Positions 54,848 to 64,000 are shown, counted from the first letter of the stretch. The stretch: DNA of 64,000 nucleotides from Fundicoccus ignavus (GCF_009659375.1 NZ_WJQT01000006.1:62001-126000); one strand, 5' to 3'. Notes: generated by a model from the sequence alone, not told the origin. Numbers and translations are program-made.

Positions 54848-54950
54848 AACTAGTCAGAGCCTAGCAGATTGAGCTGGAAAAGCCCGAACGTCAGTGAAGC
54901 TTTGAAAGCAACCATCGCCTTGGTAAAACAGTACGATGAGTGGAGTTGAA
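54848..54950 (+). repeat. Nested-palindrome element, short partial copy
   Basis: Retains CAGAGCCTAGCAGATTGAGC, TGGAAAAGCCCGAACGTCAG, GCTTTGAAAGCAACCATCGC and CTTGGTAAAACAG; the left half is missing. Confidence 0.65.
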
Positions 54951-54976
54951 ATCTACACACTTATTCCATAACCGAA

Positions 54977-55010
54977 CAAAAAGCAGACGCTAAAATTTAA
55001 CGTCTGCTTT
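54977..55010 (-). terminator. Intrinsic terminator of the LPXTG protein gene
   Basis: AAAGCAGACG and CGTCTGCTTTTT arms on the minus strand. Confidence 0.9.
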
Positions 55011-55034
55011 ACACTTTAACAATATTCAGTATAC

Positions 55035-58000
55035 TTATTCTGCTTTACGGTTACGAATGACAAGGAGTACACCTAGTAACGCTAATAAGATGCCTAATGT
55101 GATGTACCATAAGTTTTTAATTTCACCTGTGTTTGGTAAGTTTTGTTCAACATCCGTTGTTTTAGATACAGAAACTGATGTGGAATCAGATGATTCACTT
55201 GTTGTTTCACTTTCGCTTGATGATTCACTCTCGGCTGCTTTCGCTCCATAAACGATCGCGAATTGTCCTAATTCCTGTGTACTAAAGTTAACTTTCTGGT
55301 TAAAGAGTGAGAATGTCAGACTTGATGTATTCTCTCCCGTAACTCTTAAAACTCTCAATTGACTTGTGACAGGTTGTGTTGGTAATTTCACTTGTGCCAC
55401 TCTCGTTAATTGAACCGGTTGATTATCTTTACCGATTAAGGTCACTTGGTAAACATCCGCATTCATATTGCGTAATGCTGCTGGCTCAGGATTTAATGGT
55501 AAAGGCACTTTTGTTACTTGAAGTTTAACAATGTTCCCTGCATCTGCTGGGTTCACTAATACTTCAACACCTGTTGCTTCATCCACAAATCTTTGAGTCG
55601 CTTGTTCTACTTCTGACTCATCTGGTTCAGATTCTTCTGACTCTTCTGATGTCTCACTTGATGATTCTTCCGCTTCTTTTTCCAAGACAAATGTTTGAGT
55701 AACCGTTTGGTTTGCTTGAACCGTAATCGTTGCATTCACTGTCTCCAACAAGTAACCTTCTGGCGCTTTAGTGACTTCAAACGTGTAATCTCCAGGTGCT
55801 AGGTTGGTAAAGCTAGCAACGCCTTGAGCATTAGTTGTCACTTCTTGATCACCAATTTTAATGGTTACACCTTCGATTGCCTGGTTGTCAGTGTTTAGTA
55901 TTTTGATATCGATTTGACCGACTTCGGGTTTCTTATCAACCTCTAAAGTTGCTTCAAAATTCTGAGCTTCTGCAATTTCAGCTCTTTGTTCTTCAGCGCC
56001 TTCAATTAGTTGATAAGTCGTTGGTACTTCAGTCACCATGTAATAGTAGTTACCTGGCTCCAATGACGTAAAGGTTGTTTGACCGCTGCTATCCGTCGTT
56101 TGAGTTAAGCCACCAAATTTAACTGTCGCATTCTCTACCGGCTGGCCGTCGTCTTGATTCACAACTGTAATCGTCGCGGTTCCAGGTTCAATAATGCGTT
56201 CAACGCGAAGATCTTGAGCTAAATCTTCCGCTTCAGTTAAGGTCACTTCGCCTTCATACGCTCCCTGATAGCCTTCTGGCAACTCAGTGATTTGGTAAGT
56301 GTATACTTTCGGCGTTAAGTCTTTAAATACGACACGCCCTTCTGAGTTCGTTGTTTGAGTTTGCTCGTTTAAGACTACGGTCGCATTCTCAACTGCCTTA
56401 TCTTCTTGATCAAGCACACGTAAGGTAATGGCACGCTTCGTGATGGCACGTTGTACGTTTAAAGCCAATGTTTCAGATGCGCCTTCCGCAATCACAACTT
56501 CTTGCGCGCCTAATTCATGAGAATAGCGATCTGGTAATTGCTTAATCGTCACATTATACGTTTTCGGTGCGATCTCATTAAAGACTGCTTGCCCTTCCGC
56601 ATTCGTCGTTGCTTCAGTTCCTTCGGCCAATTGAATCACGGCCCCTTCAACTGGAGCTTCTGTTTGGTCTTTAACCACAACAGTCAACTGCCCCTTAGCT
56701 ACAATACGATTCACCGTAATCGCTGCTTGAGCTGTTTCATCTTGATTAATCGTTACAGTGCCTTCCGCTTCACCTGAATAACCTTCTGGCAAGGAAACTA
56801 ATTGGTAAGTGTAGTCTTTACCTGCTTGTAATTCTAGAATGATGGCTTCACCATTCTCGTTGGTCGTAAACTCTTGCTCATTTAATCGGATCACTGCGCC
56901 CACAACGGCTTTATCCTCTTGATCTTTAACTGTGAGGGTCACATTGCCGTAACGCGGATCCCGTGTAATACTTAGCGTTTCACTCGCAGTTTCACCCGCT
57001 ACAATGGTTAGTGTTCCCGCGACATCCGTAGAATAACCTTCTGGTAATGTCGTAATACGGTAGGTGTAGTCGCCCGCTGCTAAGTCCGCAATTTGAGCCA
57101 CACCTTCAGCATTAGTTGTCGCCGTTTGTTCATTGATGGTCACAACGACACCTTCGATTTTAGTATCGTTTTGATCGACTACTGTAAAACTAGCCGTTCC
57201 AGTTTGTGGTGCTTTCGTCACCGTGATAGTCGCGCCAGCTGTTTCATTCGCCACAACCGTAAACGTTCCTGATCCTTCACCTGAGTAACCTTCTGGTAAA
57301 CTCGTTAAAGTGTAGGTTTTGTCACCAACGCTTAGCTCGCTAATAGCGGCTACCCCTTCGGAGTTGGTTGTAAACTCTTGTTCCGCTACCGTAATCACTG
57401 CACCTTCTACCGCTGCTTCATTCTGGTCGATAACTTTAATCGATGCTGAGCCAACTTGTGGTGCTTTAGTTACCGTGATAGTCGCGCTAGCTGTTTCATT
57501 CGCCACAACCGCAAACGTTCCTGATCCTTCACCTGAGTAACCTTCTGGTAGACTCGTTAAGGTATAGGATTTGTCGCCAACGCTTAGCTCGCTTATGGCG
57601 GCTACCCCTTCGGCGTTGGTTGTAAACTCTTGTTCCGCTACCGTAATGACAGCACCTTCTACTGCTGATTCGTTCTGATCGATGACTTTAATCGATGCTG
57701 AACCAACTTGTGGTGCTTTCGTCACTGTGATAGTCGCGCTGGCTGTTTCATTCGCCACAACCGTTAGGGTACCTGACCCTTCACCCGAGTAACCTTCTGG
57801 TAGACTCGTTAAGGTGTAGGTTTTGTCACCAACGCTTAGCTCGCTAATAGCGGCTACCCCTTCGGCGTTGGTTGTAAATTCTTGTTCCGCTACCGTAATG
57901 ATAGCACCTTCTACTGCTGATTCATTCTGGTCGATAACTTTAATCGATGCTGAACCAACTTGTGGTGCTTTAGTTACCGTGATAGTCGCGCTAGCTGTTT

Positions 58001-60050
58001 CTGATGTGGTCACGTTCACAGTACCTGTGCTCGCTCCTTCTTCTATTGAATAGCCATCAGGTAAAGTTGTTAATTGGTAAGTATGATCACCCACAAGCAA
58101 CCCTTCAATAACTGCACGACCTTCTTCATTAGTTGTATATTCTTGTTCACCGACCAGGATTACAGCACCAACAACTGCTGATTCATTCTGATCGACTACT
58201 TTTATCGCAGCCGTTCCGACTTCAGGTGCTCTTTCAACTGCTATTGAAACAACTTCACCCGCTTCTGTGGAAACAGTAACTGTTCCTTCAGCAGCACCCG
58301 TATAACCCTTAGGTAATGAAGCAATTGTGTAGTAATAGTCACCCACTGGTAAGTCAGTTAGACTAGCCGAACCTTCTTCATTGGTGGTAATTTGTTGTTC
58401 TGCAATATTAATAACCGCGCCCACAACAGCTGCTCCAGCATCATCTAATACTTTAAACGTCACACTTCCAGTATCAGGCACCAAATTGACAAGGACTGTT
58501 TCCGTTACTTGTTCACCCGCAGAAACCGTTACTTCGCCATATGTTTCTCCATAAGCGTCAGTTCCAGGAACGGCATAAGTTAACGTTCCGACTGGTAATT
58601 CAGCTGTCACAACTTCACCTTCAGAGTTCGTTGTAACTTCTTGTCCTTCAATCGTTAAGGTAACTGCTTCTACAGGCACACCATTTTGATCATGAACATC
58701 AAAAAGTACTGTTCCTTGTTGAGCCTCTTTTGTTATCTCGATCGTCGTGCTTGTTCCTTCAGATCCCACTGTCACGAGACCTGATGCTTCACCCGAATAA
58801 CCTTCTGGTAAAGCGGCTAAACTATACTCATAATCTCCTAATGCTAACTCAATACTTGCGTAACCTTCTTCATTGGTTGTAATCTGTTGGGCATCAATAT
58901 TAATCACTGCCCCTACAACCGCTGTGCCATCACCATCTACTACCGTAAAGGTCGCATTCGCTTTTTGTGCAATACGGTTAACAATGACAGGTTCAAGCAT
59001 CTCACCTTCACCTACTGTCACTTCACCATAAGTTTCACTATATGCTGCTGTTCCAGCCACCGAATAATTCAATGTTCCAAATGGTAAACCCGTTACAATT
59101 GCGACCCCATTTTCATCAGTGGTCACTTCTTGTCCTTCAATCACTAAGGTTACATTCGCAAAAGCTGCCTCATTCTGATCCCTTACTTCGAAACGAACAT
59201 CCCCTAATTGAGGCGCATCTTTCGTAATATTAATGACCGGTGCAACTTGTTGGTCCCCTGTCACAGTTACCACGCCTTCAGTAGCTCCAGAATAACCTTC
59301 AGGCAAGCTCGTTACACGGTAAGTATAATCTTGAGCAGGTAAATCTGCAATCGATGCCTCACCTGTGTCACTTGTGGTTAACTCATTGTCAGCCACCGCA
59401 ATGCCAACCCCCGGAACCGCTACACCATTTTGATCCAAGACCGTGAATAAAATCGACCCTAATGCCGGATCGGTTTCGGGCGTCTCAGGTTGCTCTTCAT
59501 TTTTATTCGCATCAATCGAAGCTTGGTCCGCTAAATGAATCTTAATTTCAACGGTATCACCATTAACTAAAGTCGGCCCGGCAAACACTGAGAATGGTAC
59601 TTCATAAACTTTTGTTCCATCCCCTTGCGTCACCACTTGCCCCACTTCTTCGAGCGAACGTTCTGTCTTATCTTCCGCTTTATCTTCATCTGTTTGATTC
59701 GAGATTGTCTGTAAAACTTTTTCAGGTAAAATTTCTACGCCGTCACGCGTAAAGCCACCACCATCATATAATCTGAAATAGTAATTCCCTTCCACTAACT
59801 GCAAACTCTCAGCAGGCGGTTCCTGAGAACGATATTGATAAAGATACTCCGTTTTATCCGAGTTCAATACGTCATACGAAATTTGCCCTTGTTCATTTGC
59901 CTCTTGCCCTTCTAATTGTAAGAAGACCTTAAACACCACATTAATCATTTCTTCTTGTGCTGAAACGGCTGAAGTTGTACCCAATGGCACACTTGCCAAC
60001 ACTAACATTAAAGCTAATAAAACATGACTGACTCGCTGCTTAATTTTCAT
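55035..60050 (-). CDS. LPXTG-anchored surface protein with 15 SpaA/CNA-B-like repeats
   Basis: 1,671 residues from ATG at 60050 (TAGGAGG site); upstream codons of the open frame carry no signal. The order is: signal peptide (ends near SAVSAQ), a unique domain of about 155 residues, 15 repeats of about 82-86 residues, a Ser/Glu-rich linker, a second unique domain with a Ser/Thr-rich end, LPNTG, a membrane segment (LWYITLGILLALLGVLLVI) and RNRKAE. Each repeat has the prealbumin-like pattern VxDQNxxxVxGAxI...TTNxEGxAxI..L..GDYTYxxxxLPEGYSG. Repeats 7-9 are nearly identical 84-residue units, a recent duplication. Likely a stalk-like adhesin or wall spacer. Confidence 0.93.
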   Translation of the reverse strand: MKIKQRVSHVLLALMLVLASVPLGTTSAVSAQEEMINVVFKVFLQLEGQEANEQGQISYDVLNSDKTEYLYQYRSQEPPAESLQLVEGNYYFRLYDGGGFTRDGVEILPEKVLQTISNQTDEDKAEDKTERSLEEVGQVVTQGDGTKVYEVPFSVFAGPTLVNGDTVEIKIHLADQASIDANKNEEQPETPETDPALGSILFTVLDQNGVAVPGVGIAVADNELTTSDTGEASIADLPAQDYTYRVTSLPEGYSGATEGVVTVTGDQQVAPVINITKDAPQLGDVRFEVRDQNEAAFANVTLVIEGQEVTTDENGVAIVTGLPFGTLNYSVAGTAAYSETYGEVTVGEGEMLEPVIVNRIAQKANATFTVVDGDGTAVVGAVINIDAQQITTNEEGYASIELALGDYEYSLAALPEGYSGEASGLVTVGSEGTSTTIEITKEAQQGTVLFDVHDQNGVPVEAVTLTIEGQEVTTNSEGEVVTAELPVGTLTYAVPGTDAYGETYGEVTVSAGEQVTETVLVNLVPDTGSVTFKVLDDAGAAVVGAVINIAEQQITTNEEGSASLTDLPVGDYYYTIASLPKGYTGAAEGTVTVSTEAGEVVSIAVERAPEVGTAAIKVVDQNESAVVGAVILVGEQEYTTNEEGRAVIEGLLVGDHTYQLTTLPDGYSIEEGASTGTVNVTTSETASATITVTKAPQVGSASIKVIDQNESAVEGAIITVAEQEFTTNAEGVAAISELSVGDKTYTLTSLPEGYSGEGSGTLTVVANETASATITVTKAPQVGSASIKVIDQNESAVEGAVITVAEQEFTTNAEGVAAISELSVGDKSYTLTSLPEGYSGEGSGTFAVVANETASATITVTKAPQVGSASIKVIDQNEAAVEGAVITVAEQEFTTNSEGVAAISELSVGDKTYTLTSLPEGYSGEGSGTFTVVANETAGATITVTKAPQTGTASFTVVDQNDTKIEGVVVTINEQTATTNAEGVAQIADLAAGDYTYRITTLPEGYSTDVAGTLTIVAGETASETLSITRDPRYGNVTLTVKDQEDKAVVGAVIRLNEQEFTTNENGEAIILELQAGKDYTYQLVSLPEGYSGEAEGTVTINQDETAQAAITVNRIVAKGQLTVVVKDQTEAPVEGAVIQLAEGTEATTNAEGQAVFNEIAPKTYNVTIKQLPDRYSHELGAQEVVIAEGASETLALNVQRAITKRAITLRVLDQEDKAVENATVVLNEQTQTTNSEGRVVFKDLTPKVYTYQITELPEGYQGAYEGEVTLTEAEDLAQDLRVERIIEPGTATITVVNQDDGQPVENATVKFGGLTQTTDSSGQTTFTSLEPGNYYYMVTEVPTTYQLIEGAEEQRAEIAEAQNFEATLEVDKKPEVGQIDIKILNTDNQAIEGVTIKIGDQEVTTNAQGVASFTNLAPGDYTFEVTKAPEGYLLETVNATITVQANQTVTQTFVLEKEAEESSSETSEESEESEPDESEVEQATQRFVDEATGVEVLVNPADAGNIVKLQVTKVPLPLNPEPAALRNMNADVYQVTLIGKDNQPVQLTRVAQVKLPTQPVTSQLRVLRVTGENTSSLTFSLFNQKVNFSTQELGQFAIVYGAKAAESESSSESETTSESSDSTSVSVSKTTDVEQNLPNTGEIKNLWYITLGILLALLGVLLVIRNRKAE
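57205..57960 (-). repeat. Three near-identical 252-bp repeats inside the surface-protein gene
   Basis: The repeat-boundary sequence CAACTTGTGGTGCTTT recurs at about 57451, 57703 and 57955, exactly 252 bp (84 codons) apart. The units differ by a few mostly silent bases, so they are a hot spot for slippage or recombination. Confidence 0.85.
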
Positions 60051-60400
60051 AATCCTACCTCCTAATTCGCATGTTTTTCCACATCTTAAATGTATCATAA
60101 AAAGTTTAAGAAAGAGTGAAACTCGCACTTTAATCACAGCTTTCAAGCAAAGTTTCTCAGAATAATCAAACATTTTTCATAATTCCATAGACAAGATATT
60201 ATTCAACAGCACCTCGCAAAAAAACTTAACTTCATGCTGTAAAAATAGTTTCTACATTAATCTAGTATGACGGATATTTGATTGGTTAAAATAGTAAAAA
60301 AACAAATATCTCTTACGATTCCTTTTAAATTACGATTTCAAGTTAATGTTCAATAACTATCATTATATTCACAATTCGTATCAATATATTGATTATCTTT
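60051..60400. other. Upstream region of the surface-protein gene
   Basis: AT-rich, with no gene or clear promoter pair recognised. It lies between the surface-protein start and a repeat cluster. Confidence 0.4.
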
Positions 60401-60402
60401 AG

Positions 60403-60448
60403 TTCTAACGTGCCAACTCAAAGTTTGAGTCGACACATTGAGGGCATA
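60403..60448. repeat. AACTC/GAGTT hairpin, single copy of the 186-bp array type
   Basis: CTAACGTGCCAACTC and TTGAGTCGACACATTGAG are nearly the sequences that begin each unit of the 35895-36727 array. Confidence 0.65.
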
Positions 60449-60549
60449 TGCCCAACTTCTTGATCAATAACCACCTACCACAACTCACACTTCAAATTCT
60501 CCCTCACTTATAACTCAGAAAATCCGTGACAATTCCAAGCACTTTAAAT

Positions 60550-60787
60550 CCCGTTTACCAATTTTAACCTGACAATCCAACAAGACTTTTGTTGGATCAC
60601 TAAGCGTAGCTCAGCGACTTGTTTTCCAAAGCGGTAAAAAGGGGAATCGGCGCAGCTGTTCTGACTATGAGCGAAGCGAAGTAGACAGAGCCTAGCCGAT
60701 TGAGCTTGAAAAGCCCGAACGATAGTGAAGGCTTTGAAAGCGACCACCGCATTGGATAAACAATAAGCTGAGCGAAGCACAAATATC
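60550..60787 (+). repeat. Nested-palindrome element, copy 5 (full)
   Basis: Contains AGCGTAGCTCAGCGACTTG, TTTTCCAAAGCGGT, GGGAATCGGCGCAGCT, TAGACAGAGCCTAGCCGATT, GAAAGCGACCACCGC and ATAAGCTGAGCGAAGC. Compared with copy 3 the inner TCTGACTA/TAGACAGA pairing is weaker, but the outer arms are intact. Confidence 0.8.
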
Positions 60788-60818
60788 ATTACTTCATCCC
60801 TTAACTCATAATACAAAC

Positions 60819-60844
60819 AAAAAAGAACAGATCCGAAGACCTGT
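60819..60844 (-). terminator. Intrinsic terminator of the sortase gene
   Basis: ACAGGTC, TTCG loop, GATCTGT, then TCTTTTTTG on the minus strand. Confidence 0.85.
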
Positions 60845-60875
60845 CCTGTACAATTTTGTTATTATTTCTATTTTT

Positions 60876-61625
60876 TTAAGCACCTGGTACTGTTTGAGGT
60901 AAACCAAATGCATCAATCATCGAATCCGTCGCATCATCAATATGAACTTGCTCGACCAGAGAACCTTGAACAATCACACGCTCATTTAAGGAATAGTCAC
61001 ACGTAATCAATGTAATGATTGGTGCTTCTGTTGGCTGAACGACTGACATATCCGTTGGATGCACTTGTGTAATCACATCAATTTCGTAAACATACACATT
61101 TTCTAAATCCGTCAGATAAATTAAATCTCCGTATTCCACTCGCATTAAAGGAGCGAATAATAGACTATCATTGATTGAATGATGACTAGCGAGTGAATAA
61201 TTAGATACGCCCATTGCTTGGTCCGGATAAAGTGTTCCAGCACCCAAGTACATCCCTTCATTCGACACACCTTTATAAATAGGTAAATTCATCTCGACAT
61301 TTGGAATTGCCATTCCACCAATGGTTGGTAAATGATTCGGATTCACGTTATCAGAAATAACGGTGAAAGCATCCAAGGTTTGAATATCATCCCAGTTAAA
61401 CGTTACGTCCGCATTCATGTTTGCTTCAATATCTTCACGCGTCATATTGGCGATTGTATTTTGATTGACGCCTCGTTCAATCATCCAATTTTTAATGGGA
61501 TCCATTGCCAATAAGCCGGCCGCAATAATAATCAAAACAATCCCTAAGATAATTTGTATTTTGCCGCCTTTTTTACGATGCTTTTGATTTTTCTTCATAC
61601 GCGTTTGTGGTTCTTGCTCGCTCAT
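60876..61625 (-). CDS. Class A sortase
   Basis: 249 residues from ATG at 61625, set by GGAGGAG. A basic start and one membrane segment (QIILGIVLIIIAAGLLAM) are followed by the sortase barrel. Catalytic His148 lies in SLASHHSI, Cys209 in ITLITCDY and Arg216 in LNERVIVQG. It would cut LPXTG proteins between Thr and Gly and join them to peptidoglycan. The 55035-60050 surface protein is a natural substrate. Confidence 0.94.
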   Translation of the reverse strand: MSEQEPQTRMKKNQKHRKKGGKIQIILGIVLIIIAAGLLAMDPIKNWMIERGVNQNTIANMTREDIEANMNADVTFNWDDIQTLDAFTVISDNVNPNHLPTIGGMAIPNVEMNLPIYKGVSNEGMYLGAGTLYPDQAMGVSNYSLASHHSINDSLLFAPLMRVEYGDLIYLTDLENVYVYEIDVITQVHPTDMSVVQPTEAPIITLITCDYSLNERVIVQGSLVEQVHIDDATDSMIDAFGLPQTVPGA

Positions 61626-61789
61626 TCCTACTCCTCCAAGCCTAATAAAATGATAATTACTTTTACAATATACCATTTAGTCTAGCCATTTTGTATCAAC
61701 TTAACCATTATTTAACACAATTACCTCCTATTATTCACAATTAAGTCAAACTTCCCCTCTATTATTTTTAATAAAAAAAGCACTTTTGT

Positions 61790-61818
61790 TTGCAAAATAC
61801 AACCGTTGATTATATAAT
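61790..61818 (+). promoter_or_regulatory. Promoter of the P-type ATPase gene
   Basis: -35 TTGCAA (61790-61795), 17-bp spacer, perfect -10 TATAAT (61813-61818). Confidence 0.75.
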
Positions 61819-61834
61819 TACTTTAATAACACGT

Positions 61835-61994
61835 CCATGAGGGAGTAACTTGAGGCTATTTGGCCTTATCAGTATCAACAACGCTAAGCAGTCAGAAATG
61901 ATTGCTGGTACTGATTGAAAAAGTGAGACTTATGCGGGCCATATCACAATGCAGCAAAGCTGTTTATTGATTAGGCAGCATAAGTCTTTTTTTA
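61835..61994 (+). ncRNA. yybP-ykoY-type manganese riboswitch with terminator
   Basis: GAGGGAGTAAC near 61839, GGCTATTTGGCCTTATCAG, a TCAG...CTGAT arm region and GTGAGACTTATGC follow the class order. The end is a terminator: AGACTTATGC (61926-61935) with GCATAAGTCT (61978-61987) and a seven-T run. Manganese-binding riboswitches of this class commonly control P-type ATPases in Lactobacillales, which fits the gene 47 bases on. Confidence 0.75.
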
Positions 61995-62040
61995 TTGTCA
62001 CAAACAATTGGGCGCGATTATTTATCAAAAGGAGGAAATT

Positions 62041-64000
62041 ATGGCAAATAATGATTTTATTGCTTATAAAGAGTCAATCGAAAGTACCGTGGCTCACTTA
62101 GATACGAATATCCAATCGGGTCTTAGCTCAGCTGAAGCTAAAGCACGTATCGAGAAATACGGTCCTAACGAACTTGAGGCAGAAGAAAAACGTAGTTTAC
62201 TACAGAAATTCCTTGATCAATTCAAAGACTTTATGATTGCGGTGCTTTTAGTAGCAGCAGCAGTTTCAGCATTTGTAGGGGTCGCTGAAGGTGAAGGGGT
62301 CGCTGACGCGGTTGTTATTTTAATCGTAGTTATTTTAAATGCAATTATGGGTGTTTTCCAAGAAGCAAAAGCCGAAGAAGCTATCGATGCCTTAAAAGAT
62401 ATGGCTTCACCAGATGCTAAAGTTAGACGTGACGGACAAGTCCACACGGTTAAAAGTTTCGACTTAGTACCAGGGGATGTTGTTTTATTAGAAGCTGGTG
62501 ACGTTGTTCCAGCCGATATTCGTTTAGTCGAAGCAAGTTCTTTAAAAGTTGAAGAAGCAGCTTTAACTGGTGAATCAGTACCAGTTGAAAAAGAAATCAT
62601 CGACTTATCTGGTAAAGATGCTGGTATCGGAGACCGTTTAAATATGGCCTTCTCAAGTACTAACATTACTTACGGTCGTGCAGTAGGTGTTGTAACATCA
62701 ACTGGTATGAACACTGAGGTTGGTAACATTGCAACAATGTTAGCTTCAACTGAGTCACAATTAACACCATTACAACGTGACCAAAACAACTTAGGTAAAG
62801 TATTAACTTACATGATTATTGCGATTGCAGTCTTAACCTTCGCAGTCGGTGTATTCGTGCAAGGTGAAGAAGTCCTTCATATGTTATTAATTGCAATTTC
62901 TCTAGCAGTTGCTGCAATTCCTGAAGGATTACCAGCGATTACAACAATTATTTTGTCAATCGGAACCCAAACAATGGCTGAACGTAATGCGTTAATCCGT
63001 ACATTACCTGCCGTTGAAACATTAGGTAGTACACAAGTAATCTGTTCAGATAAAACAGGTACTTTAACAGTTAACAAAATGACGATTGAAAAAGCTTTCT
63101 ATAACAATCAATTACATGACGCTAGCGAAGAGATTGCCTTAGATAATTCATTATTACGTGCAATTACGTTTGCCAACGACACTGAAGTTGATAATAAAGG
63201 CGAATTAGTCGGTGACCCTACTGAAACAGCGATGATTAAATTTGCAATGGACAAAGGTCAAGACTTAAAAGCTGAATTAGCAAAAACACCACGTATCGAC
63301 GAAGTACCATTCGACTCAGGACGTAAATTAATGTCAACTGTTCACCAATTAGAAGACGGTCGTTACTTAGTAGCCGTAAAAGGTGCACCTGACCAATTAA
63401 TCAAACGTGCAACTAAAATTGAATTAAACGGTGAAATCGTTGATATCACTCAAGCTCATATTGATGAAGTGTTAACTAATAACAACAATATGGCTCGTCA
63501 AGCATTACGTGTATTAGCCGGTGCTTACAAAATCATCGATACATTACCCGCAAAAGTTGACACAAACAGTGTTGAAACTGATTTAGTCTTCGCTGGTTTA
63601 GTCGGAATGATTGACCCTGAACGTCAAGAAGCTGGTGCAGCAATTAGAGTTGCGCGCGAAGCGGGTATCCGTACAGTAATGATCACAGGTGACCACGCAG
63701 TTACTGCTCAAGCAATTGCTGAACGCTTAACGATCTTACCTGAAGGTGAAGATAATGCAGATCACGTTATTACAGGTGCTCAATTAGACGACATGTCTGA
63801 CGACGAATTAGCAAAATCAGTTAAAAACTACTATGTATATGCACGTGTATCACCAGAACATAAAGTTCGTATCATCCGTGCATGGCAAGCAAACGATGTT
63901 ACAGTTTCAATGACAGGTGACGGAGTTAACGACGCGCCATCATTAAAACAAGCCGACATCGGTGTTGGTATGGGTATCACAGGTACAGAAGTATCTAAAG
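62041..64000 (+). CDS. P-type cation ATPase (calcium/manganese type), cut by the window end
   Basis: 653 residues are visible from ATG at 62041 (AAAGGAGGAAATT site); no stop before the window end. Features in order: N-terminal cation-ATPase domain, LVPGDVVLLEAGDVVPADIR and the TGES loop (about 175-195), the PEGLPA metal-binding segment (AVAAIPEGLPAIT), the phosphorylated Asp in CSDKTGTLT, KGAPDQLI, and TGDGVNDAPSLKQADIGVGM. This is the PacL/SERCA-like branch. The riboswitch upstream points to Mn2+ export; calcium is also possible. Confidence 0.93.
   Translation, partial: MANNDFIAYKESIESTVAHLDTNIQSGLSSAEAKARIEKYGPNELEAEEKRSLLQKFLDQFKDFMIAVLLVAAAVSAFVGVAEGEGVADAVVILIVVILNAIMGVFQEAKAEEAIDALKDMASPDAKVRRDGQVHTVKSFDLVPGDVVLLEAGDVVPADIRLVEASSLKVEEAALTGESVPVEKEIIDLSGKDAGIGDRLNMAFSSTNITYGRAVGVVTSTGMNTEVGNIATMLASTESQLTPLQRDQNNLGKVLTYMIIAIAVLTFAVGVFVQGEEVLHMLLIAISLAVAAIPEGLPAITTIILSIGTQTMAERNALIRTLPAVETLGSTQVICSDKTGTLTVNKMTIEKAFYNNQLHDASEEIALDNSLLRAITFANDTEVDNKGELVGDPTETAMIKFAMDKGQDLKAELAKTPRIDEVPFDSGRKLMSTVHQLEDGRYLVAVKGAPDQLIKRATKIELNGEIVDITQAHIDEVLTNNNNMARQALRVLAGAYKIIDTLPAKVDTNSVETDLVFAGLVGMIDPERQEAGAAIRVAREAGIRTVMITGDHAVTAQAIAERLTILPEGEDNADHVITGAQLDDMSDDELAKSVKNYYVYARVSPEHKVRIIRAWQANDVTVSMTGDGVNDAPSLKQADIGVGMGITGTEVSK

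Noticed and set aside
57319..58053. Repeated plus-strand frames with similar products
   Set aside because: They are antisense shadows of the periodic surface-protein gene.
60544..60816. Two overlapping minus-strand frames of 90 and 60 codons
   Set aside because: They read through the fifth full copy of the palindromic element and have no ribosome binding site.

Overview
The window comes from a low-GC Gram-positive bacterium, most likely a member of the Lactobacillales. The signs are strong AGGAGG-type ribosome binding sites, LPXTG/sortase surface display, two RlmD-type rRNA methyltransferases, a manganese (yybP-ykoY type) riboswitch before a P-type ATPase, and an AgrC/AgrA-like pair. Aerococcaceae or Carnobacteriaceae would fit, but no marker in the window fixes the genus. 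No rRNA, tRNA or CRISPR was seen.

Layout. 1-5.3 kb: a leftward restriction-modification operon, C protein - N6-adenine methyltransferase M1 - M2 - McrB-like AAA subunit - second restriction subunit (cut by the window edge), with a promoter and a palindrome next to the -10. 5.45-6.94 kb: the remains of an element integrated in the 3' end of rlmD. A 29-bp direct repeat flanks it, the displaced original rlmD 3' end is still readable, and a serine-recombinase scrap and a nucleotidyltransferase-fold gene lie inside. 6.9-22 kb: housekeeping and transport genes (two rlmD paralogues, an SDR, an amino-acid ABC transporter, VOC/MFS operon) plus two exported flavin-type proteins: a double FMN-binding-like protein and a fumarate-reductase-like flavoprotein. 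22-30.2 kb: a glycosyltransferase, then an AT-rich accessory region with its own signal peptidase I, several small unknown exported proteins, decayed genes, an IS630 scrap and a BlaI - M56 peptidase - small exported peptide operon. 30.6-35.5 kb: HAD phosphatase, two aldo/keto reductases, a DUF853 ATPase. 35.6-38.5 kb: a repeat-rich gap and two tandem exported paralogues, divergent from the AgrC/AgrA-like pair (38.6-40.7 kb). 40.7-49 kb: DUF488, AzlCD, DUF1801, an AraC regulator, a NERD protein, an EamA transporter and argS with an attenuator-like leader. 49.3-54.7 kb: an SGNH hydrolase, a GntR-controlled ABC operon, an F420-type oxidoreductase-like protein and RidA. 54.7-64 kb: a 1,671-residue LPNTG surface protein with 15 SpaA/CNA-B-like repeats, a class A sortase, and the riboswitch-controlled P-type ATPase (cut by the window end).

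The most unusual feature across the window is its load of structured intergenic DNA: a roughly 180-250 bp nested-palindrome family in about nine places, 42-bp-period hairpin arrays in three places, an AACTC/GAGTT hairpin family including a 186-bp tandem array, and a separate 300-bp folded element. These sit between genes, often just outside terminators, and several create false open reading frames.

How the parts work together: the restriction operon and att-flanked remnant mark a mobile-element hotspot at rlmD; the flavin proteins suggest electron transfer outside the membrane; the BlaI/M56 genes with a private signal peptidase and exported proteins, and the Agr-like pair beside two exported paralogues, are the best candidates for undescribed signalling or antagonism systems.
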